A model generated the notes under the pieces. That model worked only from the letters and a program-made list of their open reading frames with translations, had not been told where the DNA came from and did not search any database. The translations under genes were made by a program, and so were the position numbers. A DNA stretch of 64,000 nt from Bacillus manliponensis (GTDB taxonomy: Bacteria > Bacillota > Bacilli > Bacillales > Bacillaceae_G): the NCBI RefSeq assembly GCF_000712595.1, contig NZ_JOTN01000018.1, forward strand, positions 25,536-89,535, in the 5' to 3' direction. Each line of letters opens with the position of its first letter. Positions within the stretch are counted from its first letter, which is position 1. This document shows, one piece after another, positions 42,609 to 51,077 of this stretch.

Positions 42609-44234
42609 ATGAGCATGTTGAAAAAGACTACAGCAGCGGTGTTGACGCTTAGCTATTTATTAAGCCCGGTTCAAGCTTTAGCTGAAACACACGGCAACGA
42701 TTTGCCTGTAGAACAAGAAGGACTTGTAAATGAGCAATCGTCTTCTGAGAAGGAAGAAGTACAAGGAAAAATGAGTGAACAACCTTCTTTAGAGAAGGAA
42801 GAAACGCAAGAACAAATGAATGAACAATCTCCTTCTGAGAAGGGAGAAGTACAAGAACAAACGAAGGAAGCTCCTTTAAATCAAGAAGGGAAAATTTCTG
42901 AATCTTTAGAGGATGTTCCAAAAGAACAATCAGAAGTAGTTACACCAGAAATTGTAGATTCAACGCAACCAGCAGAAGTTGAGCCAGCAGAAGTTCTTCA
43001 GTTACAGGTTGGATGGGTAAAAGAAGACAATGTATGGTACTACTTTGAAGAAGATGGGGCAAAGAAGACAGGTTGGTTGTATGAAAGTGAAAAGTGGTAC
43101 TATTTAAAAGATGATGGCACTGTACAAGTTGGTTGGTTCAATAAAGATGGAAACTGGTACTACTTGGATTATAGCGGTGCAATGCAAACAGGTTGGATGT
43201 ATGACGGTGCAAACTGGTACTACTTGGATTATAGCGGTGCAATGCAAACAGGTTGGATGTATGACGGTGCAAACTGGTACTACTTGAATCATAGCGGTGT
43301 GATGCAAACAGGATGGTTGTATGACAATGAAAAATGGTATTACTTGAATCATAGCGGTGTGATGCAGAAGGGTTGGTTATATGACAATGAAAAATGGTAC
43401 TATTTAAAAGATGATGGTACTGTACAAGTTGGCTGGTTCAATAAAGATGGAAACTGGTACTACTTGAATCATAGCGGTGTAGTGCAAACAGGCTGGTTGT
43501 ATGATGGTGCGAACTGGTACTACTTGAATTATAGCGGTGCAATGCAAACAGGATGGATGTATGACGGTGCAAATTGGTACTATCTGAATGATAGTGGTGT
43601 GATGCAAACAGGTTGGATAGAAATAGATGGAATTAAATACTATTTTGAAGCAAATGGTGTTTGGGTTGAAAAATCAACAGTATTTGCAAAAACAGTAGTT
43701 GTCGATCCAGGTCATGGCGCACATGATTCTGGGGCATATTACGGTGGTGTTATGGAAAAGACAATCGCCTTATCTGTAAGCTTAAAGTTAAAGAGTTTAC
43801 TAGAACAAGGTGGTTTAAAAGTTGTTATGACAAGAACAACAGACATTTATCCTTCACTAAATGATCGTGTTAATATTTCAAATAAAAATAATGCAGATAT
43901 CTTTGTGAGCGTACATGCGAATGCTGCTTCTTCAACAGCTGCACATGGTATTGAAACATTATATTATTCAAAGCATCCAAAGGCAAAGGAAGCACGTAGT
44001 TTAGCTAACTCTGTACAAAGTGCTTTAATTAAGAATACAGGTGCAACAAATAGAAAATTGAAGGATCGTGATAATCTTCGCGTATTAAAAGGCGACAATA
44101 ACGCTCCTCCTATTTTAGTAGAAACAGGTTTCGTTTCAAATCCAAGTGAAAGAATGAAATTAGTTTCTGATTCGTATCAAAATGTGTTAGCGCAATCTGT
44201 ATTTGAAGGTGTTCAGCAATATTTTTCTAAATAA
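42609..44234 (+). CDS. Secreted N-acetylmuramoyl-L-alanine amidase with eleven wall-binding repeats
   Basis: A 541-residue protein. A signal peptide (cleavage after ALA near 26) is followed by three 15-residue acidic repeats of the type NEQSPSEKGEVQEQT. Eleven 20-residue aromatic repeats follow, such as WMYDGANWYYLDYSGAMQTG (about 140-355), then an Amidase_3 domain (about 362-540). Zinc ligands are visible: His in VVDPGHG, Glu in MEKTIAL and His in VSVHANAA. The catalytic Glu is in LVETGFVSNP. The start is 42609 or ATG 42615. The DNA repeats are nearly identical, so repeat number may vary between strains. It shares its repeat type with the glucosaminidase at 15369. Confidence 0.92.
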   Translation: MSMLKKTTAAVLTLSYLLSPVQALAETHGNDLPVEQEGLVNEQSSSEKEEVQGKMSEQPSLEKEETQEQMNEQSPSEKGEVQEQTKEAPLNQEGKISESLEDVPKEQSEVVTPEIVDSTQPAEVEPAEVLQLQVGWVKEDNVWYYFEEDGAKKTGWLYESEKWYYLKDDGTVQVGWFNKDGNWYYLDYSGAMQTGWMYDGANWYYLDYSGAMQTGWMYDGANWYYLNHSGVMQTGWLYDNEKWYYLNHSGVMQKGWLYDNEKWYYLKDDGTVQVGWFNKDGNWYYLNHSGVVQTGWLYDGANWYYLNYSGAMQTGWMYDGANWYYLNDSGVMQTGWIEIDGIKYYFEANGVWVEKSTVFAKTVVVDPGHGAHDSGAYYGGVMEKTIALSVSLKLKSLLEQGGLKVVMTRTTDIYPSLNDRVNISNKNNADIFVSVHANAASSTAAHGIETLYYSKHPKAKEARSLANSVQSALIKNTGATNRKLKDRDNLRVLKGDNNAPPILVETGFVSNPSERMKLVSDSYQNVLAQSVFEGVQQYFSK

Positions 44235-44247
44235 TAGATTGTAAGAA

Positions 44248-44279
44248 AATAAGAATCCGCAAAGCGGATTCTTATTTTT
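44248..44279. terminator. Bidirectional terminator
   Basis: The stem AATAAGAATCCGC/GCGGATTCTTATT overlaps the stop codon of the minus-strand phosphatase gene. Confidence 0.9.
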
Positions 44280-45141
44280 GTTTTGTTTCTTGTAACACAT
44301 ATTGATAGATTGCGTGAGCCACACCATGTTCATCGTTTGTAGTCGTGACTACATTACACAATTGTTTCACTTCTTCTTCTGCATTCCCCATTGCTATAGA
44401 CAATCCAGCAGCTTTTAGCATTGGTACATCATTAAAGTTATCACCAATCGCAACAGTATTTTCCATTGGAATGTTAAAATAATGAGCCATTTCGCGTAAT
44501 CCGTTTTCTTTATGACCATACTGGTCCATTACTTCTAAATTGGTTGATGCCGAAGCTGTTACCATAACTTCTGTATCTTGTTGTAGTAATTGTAACAATT
44601 GCTTACGTTGTTCTTTATGGAATGTTAAAATGAAAAATTTTGATACATGCAAATCCGTATTTGTCATCATCTCTTCAATATCTTTGAAATAAGTAATTAA
44701 ATTAGAACGTTCTTGTTTCGCTGTAATTCGTTCGAACTCATCTACTGAAACATCTAACGTATGCTTATTTAGTTGATAAGATTTCATTACTTGTTCTTTC
44801 CAATTATGCGGAGCGTATACACCTTCATTTGTATACAGTTTATATGGGAATCCAATAGATTCTATTTTTTTAGCAACTTCATATACTTTTTCTTTTTTTA
44901 AATAACGAGCATTAATGACTTGTCCATCAGCATATACAATAGCACCATTACTAGAACCAATTGGAAGAGAAAGATTGAACTCTCCTAGTAGGTTTAAAGC
45001 GTCTTCTTTTGCTCGGCCTGAACAAATCATTATGGTATGTCCAGCTTCCTGTGCATCTTTAATTGCTTCTAAGTTCTCTTTGGAAATTTTTAGATCGGAG
45101 GACAGTAATGTGCCATCCATATCAAGTGCGATTAACTTCAA
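44272..45141 (-). CDS. Cof-type HAD-superfamily phosphatase
   Basis: A 289-residue HAD hydrolase of the Cof subfamily. Motif I is LDMDGTLLSSD at the N-terminus, motif II ICSGR, motif III Lys near NLEVMDQYGHKENG and motif IV IGDNFNDVPML. A C2-type cap lies between motifs II and III. TTG 45141 has AAGGAG at correct spacing and puts motif I near residue 8, as usual. The upstream ATGs would add an untypical basic extension. It probably dephosphorylates sugar phosphates or flavin precursors. Confidence 0.88.
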   Translation of the reverse strand: MKLIALDMDGTLLSSDLKISKENLEAIKDAQEAGHTIMICSGRAKEDALNLLGEFNLSLPIGSSNGAIVYADGQVINARYLKKEKVYEVAKKIESIGFPYKLYTNEGVYAPHNWKEQVMKSYQLNKHTLDVSVDEFERITAKQERSNLITYFKDIEEMMTNTDLHVSKFFILTFHKEQRKQLLQLLQQDTEVMVTASASTNLEVMDQYGHKENGLREMAHYFNIPMENTVAIGDNFNDVPMLKAAGLSIAMGNAEEEVKQLCNVVTTTNDEHGVAHAIYQYVLQETKQK

Positions 45142-45562
45142 ATCGATCAGCTCCTTCCCTTTCATCATACTATATATATACAAATTGAAAAACCGGGAGA
45201 GATATTTTCTTCTAAATAACATGTATATTACGCGTTGTGTTGAATTTATTACAGTAATGTTACACGAAATATAAAAGATTTTTTATGTGTTAGAACCTTC
45301 ATAGAAATGGGATAATCCCTTAAATAGCAAGCTATAGGAGATTGAGTGATAAAAATAGCTTTTCATTTCTATGAAAAAAAATTGTAATAAATAGAGAAGA
45401 ACTATTGCATAAATAAAAACCTTATGTTACATTAATGTTACAAACGTTACACAAACAAATTAAATGTAACGCTAACTTCAAAACTATGAATTTAAGATTT
45501 CTTATTAATTACATATAAATTTAAATAATAGATACATATTTAAGAAAAGGTGGATGAAACAA
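45142..45562. other. Intergenic region with structured element and GTTACA repeats
   Basis: A 12-bp inverted repeat (TTCATAGAAATG at 45298-45309 with its complement at 45364-45375) encloses small dyads GGGATAATCCC and TAGCAAGCTA. Three direct GTTACA copies lie at 45426, 45437 and 45446, followed by an A/T-rich stretch before the micropeptide triplet. No coding sequence is supported. Confidence 0.5.
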
Positions 45563-45673
45563 ATGGAAAACAAAGAAGTATTACAATTAACGAAAATGGA
45601 TTTCATTGGATCAGCGGGAGGCGCAGCAGTATTAACGGCATTAATCGTAATTCTTTCTAGTGTTTTAGTATAA
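45563..45673 (+). CDS. Micropeptide, 36 residues, family 2, tandem copy 1
   Basis: The ATG follows AAAAGGTGG. The sequence starts MENKEVLQLTKMDFIGSAGG and ends in a hydrophobic helix (AAVLTALIVILSSVLV). It is one of three tandem paralogues spaced by 30-50 bp. The first half loosely resembles a double-glycine leader (Leu at -12, Asp at -8, Gly-Gly), but position -4 is Ser and copy 3 lacks GG. No transporter or peptidase genes adjoin. Function unknown. Confidence 0.8.
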   Translation: MENKEVLQLTKMDFIGSAGGAAVLTALIVILSSVLV

Positions 45674-45703
45674 TAAGTCATTTTAAATAAGGAGAGAGCA
45701 CAA

Positions 45704-45814
45704 ATGGAAAAAAAGGAAATGTTACAACTAACAAAAGCAGAATTTGTAGGATCAGCAGGAGGCGCAGCAGTATTAACAGCACTTATTGTATTTCTTTCTA
45801 GCGCTTTAGTGTAA
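45704..45814 (+). CDS. Micropeptide, 36 residues, family 2, tandem copy 2
   Basis: The ATG follows GGAGAG. It starts MEKKEMLQLTKAEFVGSAGG and differs from copy 1 at only a few positions, mostly conservative (Ile/Val, Asp/Glu). Conservation of frame and residue class with many synonymous DNA changes indicates a translated gene. Confidence 0.8.
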   Translation: MEKKEMLQLTKAEFVGSAGGAAVLTALIVFLSSALV

Positions 45815-45862
45815 TAAAGAATCATATAAAACAATTAAGAAAAGATAAAGGAGATGCGTAAA

Positions 45863-45973
45863 ATGGAAAACAAAGAAATGTTACACTTAACAAAAATGGA
45901 TTTCGTAGGATCGGCAGGAGCGGCAACGGTGTTAACGGCCTTTATCGTATTTCTTTCAAATGTTTTAGTATAA
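45863..45973 (+). CDS. Micropeptide, 36 residues, family 2, tandem copy 3
   Basis: The ATG follows AAAGGAGATG. It starts MENKEMLHLTKMDFVGSAGA; the GG pair is changed to GA, with Thr following. The hydrophobic C-terminal helix is conserved (LTAFIVFLSNVLV). It is the last gene of the triplet before a terminator. Confidence 0.8.
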   Translation: MENKEMLHLTKMDFVGSAGAATVLTAFIVFLSNVLV

Positions 45974-45992
45974 TTCTTTTTATAATATGAAC

Positions 45993-46063
45993 AGAGCTGT
46001 ATTGCTCTTTTATATAGAATAGTCCGGACTCAAAAGAACCTCCTTTTCAAGGGGGTCTTTTTG
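45993..46063 (+). terminator. Terminator region after the micropeptide triplet
   Basis: A small hairpin AGAGC/GCTCT with TTTT lies at 45993-46012. A stronger one, AAAGAACCTCC paired with GGGGGTCTTTT, lies at 46032-46063. A perfect 10-bp palindrome, AGTCCGGACT, lies between them. Confidence 0.7.
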
Positions 46064-46172
46064 TATAGAAAAAAGTCGAATAATATAATGAAGAAAAAAG
46101 AGGATTTTGACAGAAAAGATAGAAAATTTAGAATGTCAGAAAATAGTTAGCTTGCTAGCTTATTTTTTTATG

Positions 46173-46191
46173 TATACTGAAAGCGTTTCCT
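46173..46191 (+). promoter_or_regulatory. Promoter -10 with overlapping cre-like site (CcpA)
   Basis: TATACT (46173-46178) is immediately followed by TGAAAGCGTTTCCT (46178-46191), which matches the catabolite-responsive element TGAAAGCGTTTTCA at 12 of 14 bases. Placement at the start site would give glucose repression of the tyrosine-degradation genes. Confidence 0.6.
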
Positions 46192-46244
46192 AGAAGCTAG
46201 ACTATAAGACTTTGAGATTATATTTACAGGGGGATGAAAAAGTT

Positions 46245-47363
46245 ATGAAACAAAAATCGATGGATGCAGTAGCAGCACAAATGGAAGATTTTTTCCCAGT
46301 ACGAGATGTAGATCATGTAGAGTTTTATGTCGGCAATGCCAAACAAGCAAGTTACTACTTTGCAAGAGCTTTCGGGTTTAAAATTGTTGCGTATTCGGGG
46401 TTAGAAACGGGTAATCGTGAAAAGGTTTCTTATGTACTCTCGCAAAAAAATATGCGTTTTGTTATTTCTGGAACGTTAAATGCTGATACGAAAGTCGCAG
46501 AATTTGTAAAGAAGCATGGTGATGGTGTAAAAGATGTCGCTTTGCTTGTAGATGATGTTGAAAAGGCATATGGAGAGGCTGTAAAGCGTGGGGCAGTGGC
46601 TATTGCACCGCCAAAAGAATTATCTGATGAGCAAGGTACATTAAAAACAGCAATTATTGGTACTTATGGTGATACAATTCATACACTTGTTGAGCGTAAA
46701 AATTATAAAGGTGTATTTATGCCAGGTTATAAAGAGGCAAACTTTACTGTCCCAAGTGATGAGACAGGATTAATTGCAGTTGACCATGTTGTAGGAAACG
46801 TGGAACAGATGGAAGAATGGGTTAGCTATTACGAAAATGTTATGGGCTTTAAGCAAATGATTCATTTTGATGATGATGATATTAGCACAGAGTACTCGGC
46901 GCTTATGTCAAAAGTAATGACAAATGGAAGTCGTATTAAATTTCCAATCAATGAACCAGCAGAAGGAAAGCGTAAATCACAAATTCAAGAGTACTTAGAG
47001 TTTTATAACGGCGCAGGTGTCCAACATTTAGCTTTGTTAACAAATGATATTGTAAAAACGATAACGGCATTACGTGCAAATGGTGTAGAGTTTTTAGACA
47101 CACCAGATACGTATTATGAAGAGTTAACAGCACGTGTTGGCAAGATTGATGAGGAAGTAGAAAAGTTAAAAGAACTAAAAATCCTTGTAGACCGTGACGA
47201 TGAAGGCTATTTACTACAAATCTTTACGAAACCAATTGTAGATCGTCCGACTTTATTTATTGAAATCATTCAGCGTAAAGGTTCGAAAGGATTTGGAGAA
47301 GGAAACTTTAAAGCACTATTTGAATCCATTGAAAGAGAACAAGCACTTCGCGGTAACCTGTAA
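46245..47363 (+). CDS. hppD: 4-hydroxyphenylpyruvate dioxygenase
   Basis: A 372-residue non-haem Fe(II) dioxygenase with two vicinal-oxygen-chelate domains. The iron ligands are visible as His in IAVDHVVGNV, His in GVQHLALLTND and Glu in LFIEIIQRKG. It converts 4-hydroxyphenylpyruvate to homogentisate in tyrosine degradation. ATG 46245 with AGGGGGAT is preferred over a TTG at 46212. It is first in an operon with FAH-family and homogentisate dioxygenase genes. Confidence 0.95.
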   Translation: MKQKSMDAVAAQMEDFFPVRDVDHVEFYVGNAKQASYYFARAFGFKIVAYSGLETGNREKVSYVLSQKNMRFVISGTLNADTKVAEFVKKHGDGVKDVALLVDDVEKAYGEAVKRGAVAIAPPKELSDEQGTLKTAIIGTYGDTIHTLVERKNYKGVFMPGYKEANFTVPSDETGLIAVDHVVGNVEQMEEWVSYYENVMGFKQMIHFDDDDISTEYSALMSKVMTNGSRIKFPINEPAEGKRKSQIQEYLEFYNGAGVQHLALLTNDIVKTITALRANGVEFLDTPDTYYEELTARVGKIDEEVEKLKELKILVDRDDEGYLLQIFTKPIVDRPTLFIEIIQRKGSKGFGEGNFKALFESIEREQALRGNL

Positions 47364-47368
47364 GGGAA

Positions 47369-47392
47369 TAAGGAGGGGAAACCCTCCTTATA
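47369..47392 (+). other. Intercistronic hairpin
   Basis: The stem AAGGAGGG/CCCTCCTT with a GAAA loop lies between hppD and the FAH gene. There is no T run, so it probably affects mRNA stability rather than termination. Confidence 0.6.
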
Positions 47393-47439
47393 TGTGCAGG
47401 CAAAATTCACTTCATTTTTTTATGTGAGGAGAACAAATA

Positions 47440-48360
47440 ATGAAGTTTATTACATTTCAACATTCTTCATCAGAAATGAGAGCAGGGTGGCTTGAGGATA
47501 ATCGTGTCATTGATATGAACATTGTAAGTAATGGTGCATTGCCATCTACGATGCTTTCTTTTTTAGAGAAAGCAGATGAGTATATGGATGTAATCCGTAC
47601 GATGAAGATTTCACAAAACGGAGTATATCCTTTGCAAGAAGTTACGTTATGTGCACCACTACCGAACCCTGGAAGTGTTCGTGACTTTTATGCATTTGAA
47701 GAGCATGTAAAAACAGCTAGAGGGCGCCGTGGGCTGGATGTTGTGCCCGAATGGTATGATATTCCGGTTTTTTATTTTACAAATCACCGTGCAATAGTAG
47801 GGCCGGAACAAGATGTAATAAAGCCAAAAGCGACTCAAAAGTTAGACTATGAGCTGGAAATCGCTTGTGTAATTGGAAAAGAAGGAAAAAATATTTCACA
47901 TGAGCAAGCGGAAGATTATATTTTCGGTTATTGTATTTTAAACGATTGGAGTGCACGTGATTTACAAGCAGAAGAGATGAAAGTTGGGCTTGGCCCTGCG
48001 AAAGGAAAAGACTTTGCAACTTCAATTGGACCATATATTGTAACGAAAGAGGAATTACAGGCCTATCGTGTGGGGAAACGTCATAGCTTAGAAATGACGG
48101 CTTCGATTAATGGAGAAATCTGGTCGAAAGGCAATTTCCAAGATATTTACTATACATTTGCAGAAATGATTGAAAGAGCGTCTCAAGATGTAACGTTGTA
48201 TCCAGGAGATGTCATTGGTTCTGGCACAGTTGGAAGTGGTTGTATTCTAGAGCTTGGGACAGAGAAATGGCTTCGAGATGGAGATGTAGTTGAACTGAGT
48301 ATTACGGGGCTTGGGAAGTTGCGTAATACAGTAAGAAATCAAAAGAAAGCGGGGGGATGA
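47440..48360 (+). CDS. Fumarylacetoacetate hydrolase family protein
   Basis: A 306-residue FAH-family enzyme. The metal-binding and catalytic core is seen in YELEIACVIGKEGKNI, the YIFGYCILNDWSARDLQ block and GPAKGKDFATSIGP. In this operon it most likely splits fumarylacetoacetate to fumarate and acetoacetate, the last step of tyrosine degradation. A separate maleylacetoacetate isomerase gene is not in the window. The stop codon overlaps the region of the next gene's start. Confidence 0.9.
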   Translation: MKFITFQHSSSEMRAGWLEDNRVIDMNIVSNGALPSTMLSFLEKADEYMDVIRTMKISQNGVYPLQEVTLCAPLPNPGSVRDFYAFEEHVKTARGRRGLDVVPEWYDIPVFYFTNHRAIVGPEQDVIKPKATQKLDYELEIACVIGKEGKNISHEQAEDYIFGYCILNDWSARDLQAEEMKVGLGPAKGKDFATSIGPYIVTKEELQAYRVGKRHSLEMTASINGEIWSKGNFQDIYYTFAEMIERASQDVTLYPGDVIGSGTVGSGCILELGTEKWLRDGDVVELSITGLGKLRNTVRNQKKAGG

Positions 48361-48362
48361 GC

Positions 48363-49538
48363 ATGTATTATCGTCACATGGGGGAGCTTCCTCGTAAGCG
48401 ACATGTACAATTTCGCAAGGAAGATGGTTTGCTTTATCGTGAACAAGTAATGGGTACGAAAGGCTTTTCTGGCACGCAATCTATTTTGTATCATCATTAT
48501 ATGCCAACAGAAGTTGCTAAGACAAAGCTGGATAATTCTTGTCAGCTGCAGTATGAAGAAGAAGTAGCGTTAGCCCACCGTCATTTCCGTACAAAAAAGT
48601 ATAAGAAAACGGGGGATGCTATAAAAAGTCGGAACTTCATCTTAGGGAATGAAGATTTGTTAATCGGGACGGCCAACGTAACGGAGAAAATGGATTATTT
48701 TTATCGTAATGGTGATGGGGATGAAATGTTGTTTGTCCATTATGGATCAGGAAAGATTGAAACGATGTTTGGTTCCATTCATTATCGAAAAGGGGATTAT
48801 GTAACAATTCCGATTGGCACAATTTATCGTGTTATTCCAAACGAAGGTGAGACGAAATTCCTTGTTGTAGAAGCAAATAGTCAAATTACAACGCCACGTC
48901 GTTATCGTAATGAGTATGGGCAGTTATTAGAACATAGTCCATTTTGTGAAAGAGATATTCGTGGGCCAGAAGAATTAGAAACATACGATGAAAAAGGTGA
49001 ATTTATTGTTTTAACAAAGTCTAGAGGTTACATGCACAATCATGTAATGGGACACCATCCGTTGGATGTTGTTGGTTGGGATGGCTATTTATATCCTTGG
49101 GTATTTAATGTAGAGGACTTTGAACCGATTACGGGACGTATCCACCAGCCACCTCCGGTGCATCAAACGTTTGAAGGGCACAACTTTGTTATTTGTTCAT
49201 TTGTACCACGTTTATATGATTATCATCCGGATGCAATTCCAGCTCCTTATTATCATAGTAATGTAAACAGTGATGAAGTTCTTTACTATGTAGAAGGGAA
49301 CTTTATGAGCCGAAAAGGTGTGGAAGAAGGTTCCATCACACTGCACCCAAGTGGCATTCCGCATGGGCCACACCCAGGGAAAACAGAAGCAAGTATCGGG
49401 AAAAAAGAAACGATTGAACTTGCTGTTATGATTGATACATTCCGTCCTTTACGCGTTGTAAAACAAGCGCATGAAATGGAAGATGATCAATATATGTATA
49501 GTTGGTTAGAAGAAGGAACATATACAGTGCAAAAATAG
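48363..49538 (+). CDS. hmgA: Homogentisate 1,2-dioxygenase
   Basis: A 391-residue cupin-fold ring-cleaving dioxygenase. The N-terminal MYYRHMGELPRKRHVQFR is typical. Iron-binding residues lie in PYYHSNVNSDEVLYYVEGNF and HPSGIPHGPHPGKTEASIG. It opens homogentisate to maleylacetoacetate. ATG 48363 has a clean GGGGGG ribosome binding site; ATG 48357 overlaps it and the preceding stop. Confidence 0.95.
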   Translation: MYYRHMGELPRKRHVQFRKEDGLLYREQVMGTKGFSGTQSILYHHYMPTEVAKTKLDNSCQLQYEEEVALAHRHFRTKKYKKTGDAIKSRNFILGNEDLLIGTANVTEKMDYFYRNGDGDEMLFVHYGSGKIETMFGSIHYRKGDYVTIPIGTIYRVIPNEGETKFLVVEANSQITTPRRYRNEYGQLLEHSPFCERDIRGPEELETYDEKGEFIVLTKSRGYMHNHVMGHHPLDVVGWDGYLYPWVFNVEDFEPITGRIHQPPPVHQTFEGHNFVICSFVPRLYDYHPDAIPAPYYHSNVNSDEVLYYVEGNFMSRKGVEEGSITLHPSGIPHGPHPGKTEASIGKKETIELAVMIDTFRPLRVVKQAHEMEDDQYMYSWLEEGTYTVQK

Positions 49539-49568
49539 GTATGCTCATTTCGAGCGTACCTATTTTTA
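49534..49568 (+). terminator. Terminator of the homogentisate operon
   Basis: The stem AATAGGTATGCTC/GAGCGTACCTATT carries a T run. Confidence 0.85.
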
Positions 49569-49644
49569 TTTAATTAGTTCAGAAAATTTACATTATTGAG
49601 ATAATATAATATGATTATGGAGGGGATAAGGAGGAAGGATACAC

Positions 49645-50919
49645 GTGAAAGGGATATGGAAAGATTTAAAAGGCATGGATCGTAACGTGTGGATACGGTT
49701 TATTGGCGAAACATTGAACGGCATTGCAATGATGATGTTAATGCCATTTTTTGCTCTATATTTAAAGGACAAAGTGGATTCACTACTACAAGTAGGGATT
49801 ATTATGGCACTTTCTCCTCTTGCAGCTAGTTTTGGTTCTTTAATTGGAGGAAGGATTGCTGATACATACGGAAGAAAACCTATTATGATATTTTCGATGG
49901 GAACCAATGCCATTTTGTTGCTTGGTTTTTTATTTATTGATGGTTTCATTTCATATGCTATTTTGTCTATTCTTTTAGGATTAAGTAATTCTTTATTTCA
50001 TCCGGCGGCTTCGGCGATGGTAGCGGATGTAACTGAACCGGAGAAACGAACAGAGGCATATGGTTTATTACGGATGGGACATAATATTGGCGCAGCAGTT
50101 GGTCCGCTTCTAGGCGCATCAGTTGTAATTGTTTCAAAAAATATTATTTTCATTGCTGCGTCTTCTACTATGCTGTTATACACACTTCTTGTTATATTTT
50201 TTATTCAAGAAACGATGCCAAAAGATGCGGTGAAGAGTGAAAAAGAAGAACAATCTGTCAAACAAAGTGTATGGAAAGTGTTGTTGCAAGATAAAATTTT
50301 ACTCATCTACATATTAGCGGGGATTGTCATTTCAATGGGATTTTCTCAAACGGAAGGAATGTTGCCGCTGCACTTTGATAATGAGATGCGTCACATCTTT
50401 GGAAGTCATAATCCATTTCCGTATTTAATGGCTTTAAATGGTTTGCTTGTTGTTTTATTTCAATTTCCAATATCAAAATGGGCAACTAACAAGCCGGTGG
50501 GCAGGGTTATGTTATATGGGGCTTGGTTATTTGGCTTTGGATTACTTGCAATTGGTTGGTTACCGAAGTGGTTTGGTGAATTAGGGATAGATGGAACGAC
50601 TATTCTAGCTACATTGCTCGTTGTATACGCGATATATACATTAGGTGAAATGATTATGTCACCTGTACAAATGACATTTATCGCAAACTTAGCACCAGAG
50701 CATTTACGCGGGACATACATGGGAGCTGCTAGTTTACAGTGGATTACCGGAAATGCTATTGGCCCTATTTTAGGCGGGATATTACTTGAACAATTACTTG
50801 GTCATGTGTTATTCACTTTTTTAGGGGTGGGGTGTGTAATAGCAGGAATTATCTATATTTCATTGGACCGACTTGTAGAGAAAAAGGAACAGCCACCAGC
50901 TGTAAAGGAATCTTCATAA
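49645..50919 (+). CDS. MFS transporter (drug-efflux type)
   Basis: A 424-residue major facilitator protein with twelve predicted helices. The loop 2-3 motif is GGRIADTYGRKPIMI, and the motif near helix 5 is GHNIGAAVGPLLGA, characteristic of drug:H+ antiporters. The GTG start at 49645 follows AAGGAGGA. The substrate is unknown. It stands alone between two operons. Confidence 0.9.
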   Translation: MKGIWKDLKGMDRNVWIRFIGETLNGIAMMMLMPFFALYLKDKVDSLLQVGIIMALSPLAASFGSLIGGRIADTYGRKPIMIFSMGTNAILLLGFLFIDGFISYAILSILLGLSNSLFHPAASAMVADVTEPEKRTEAYGLLRMGHNIGAAVGPLLGASVVIVSKNIIFIAASSTMLLYTLLVIFFIQETMPKDAVKSEKEEQSVKQSVWKVLLQDKILLIYILAGIVISMGFSQTEGMLPLHFDNEMRHIFGSHNPFPYLMALNGLLVVLFQFPISKWATNKPVGRVMLYGAWLFGFGLLAIGWLPKWFGELGIDGTTILATLLVVYAIYTLGEMIMSPVQMTFIANLAPEHLRGTYMGAASLQWITGNAIGPILGGILLEQLLGHVLFTFLGVGCVIAGIIYISLDRLVEKKEQPPAVKESS

Positions 50920-51077
50920 TTGAGGGTACCATACACAAAAAGGATTATTTCTTCATATGATTTAGGTACATAACTATATCAATCCAATGTCATTTTTATT
51001 TTTAAATAGGAACTACCTATTTTCGTAAAAAGTGCTACAATAGAGGAATGAAAACAAACGATTAGGGTGATTTCATT

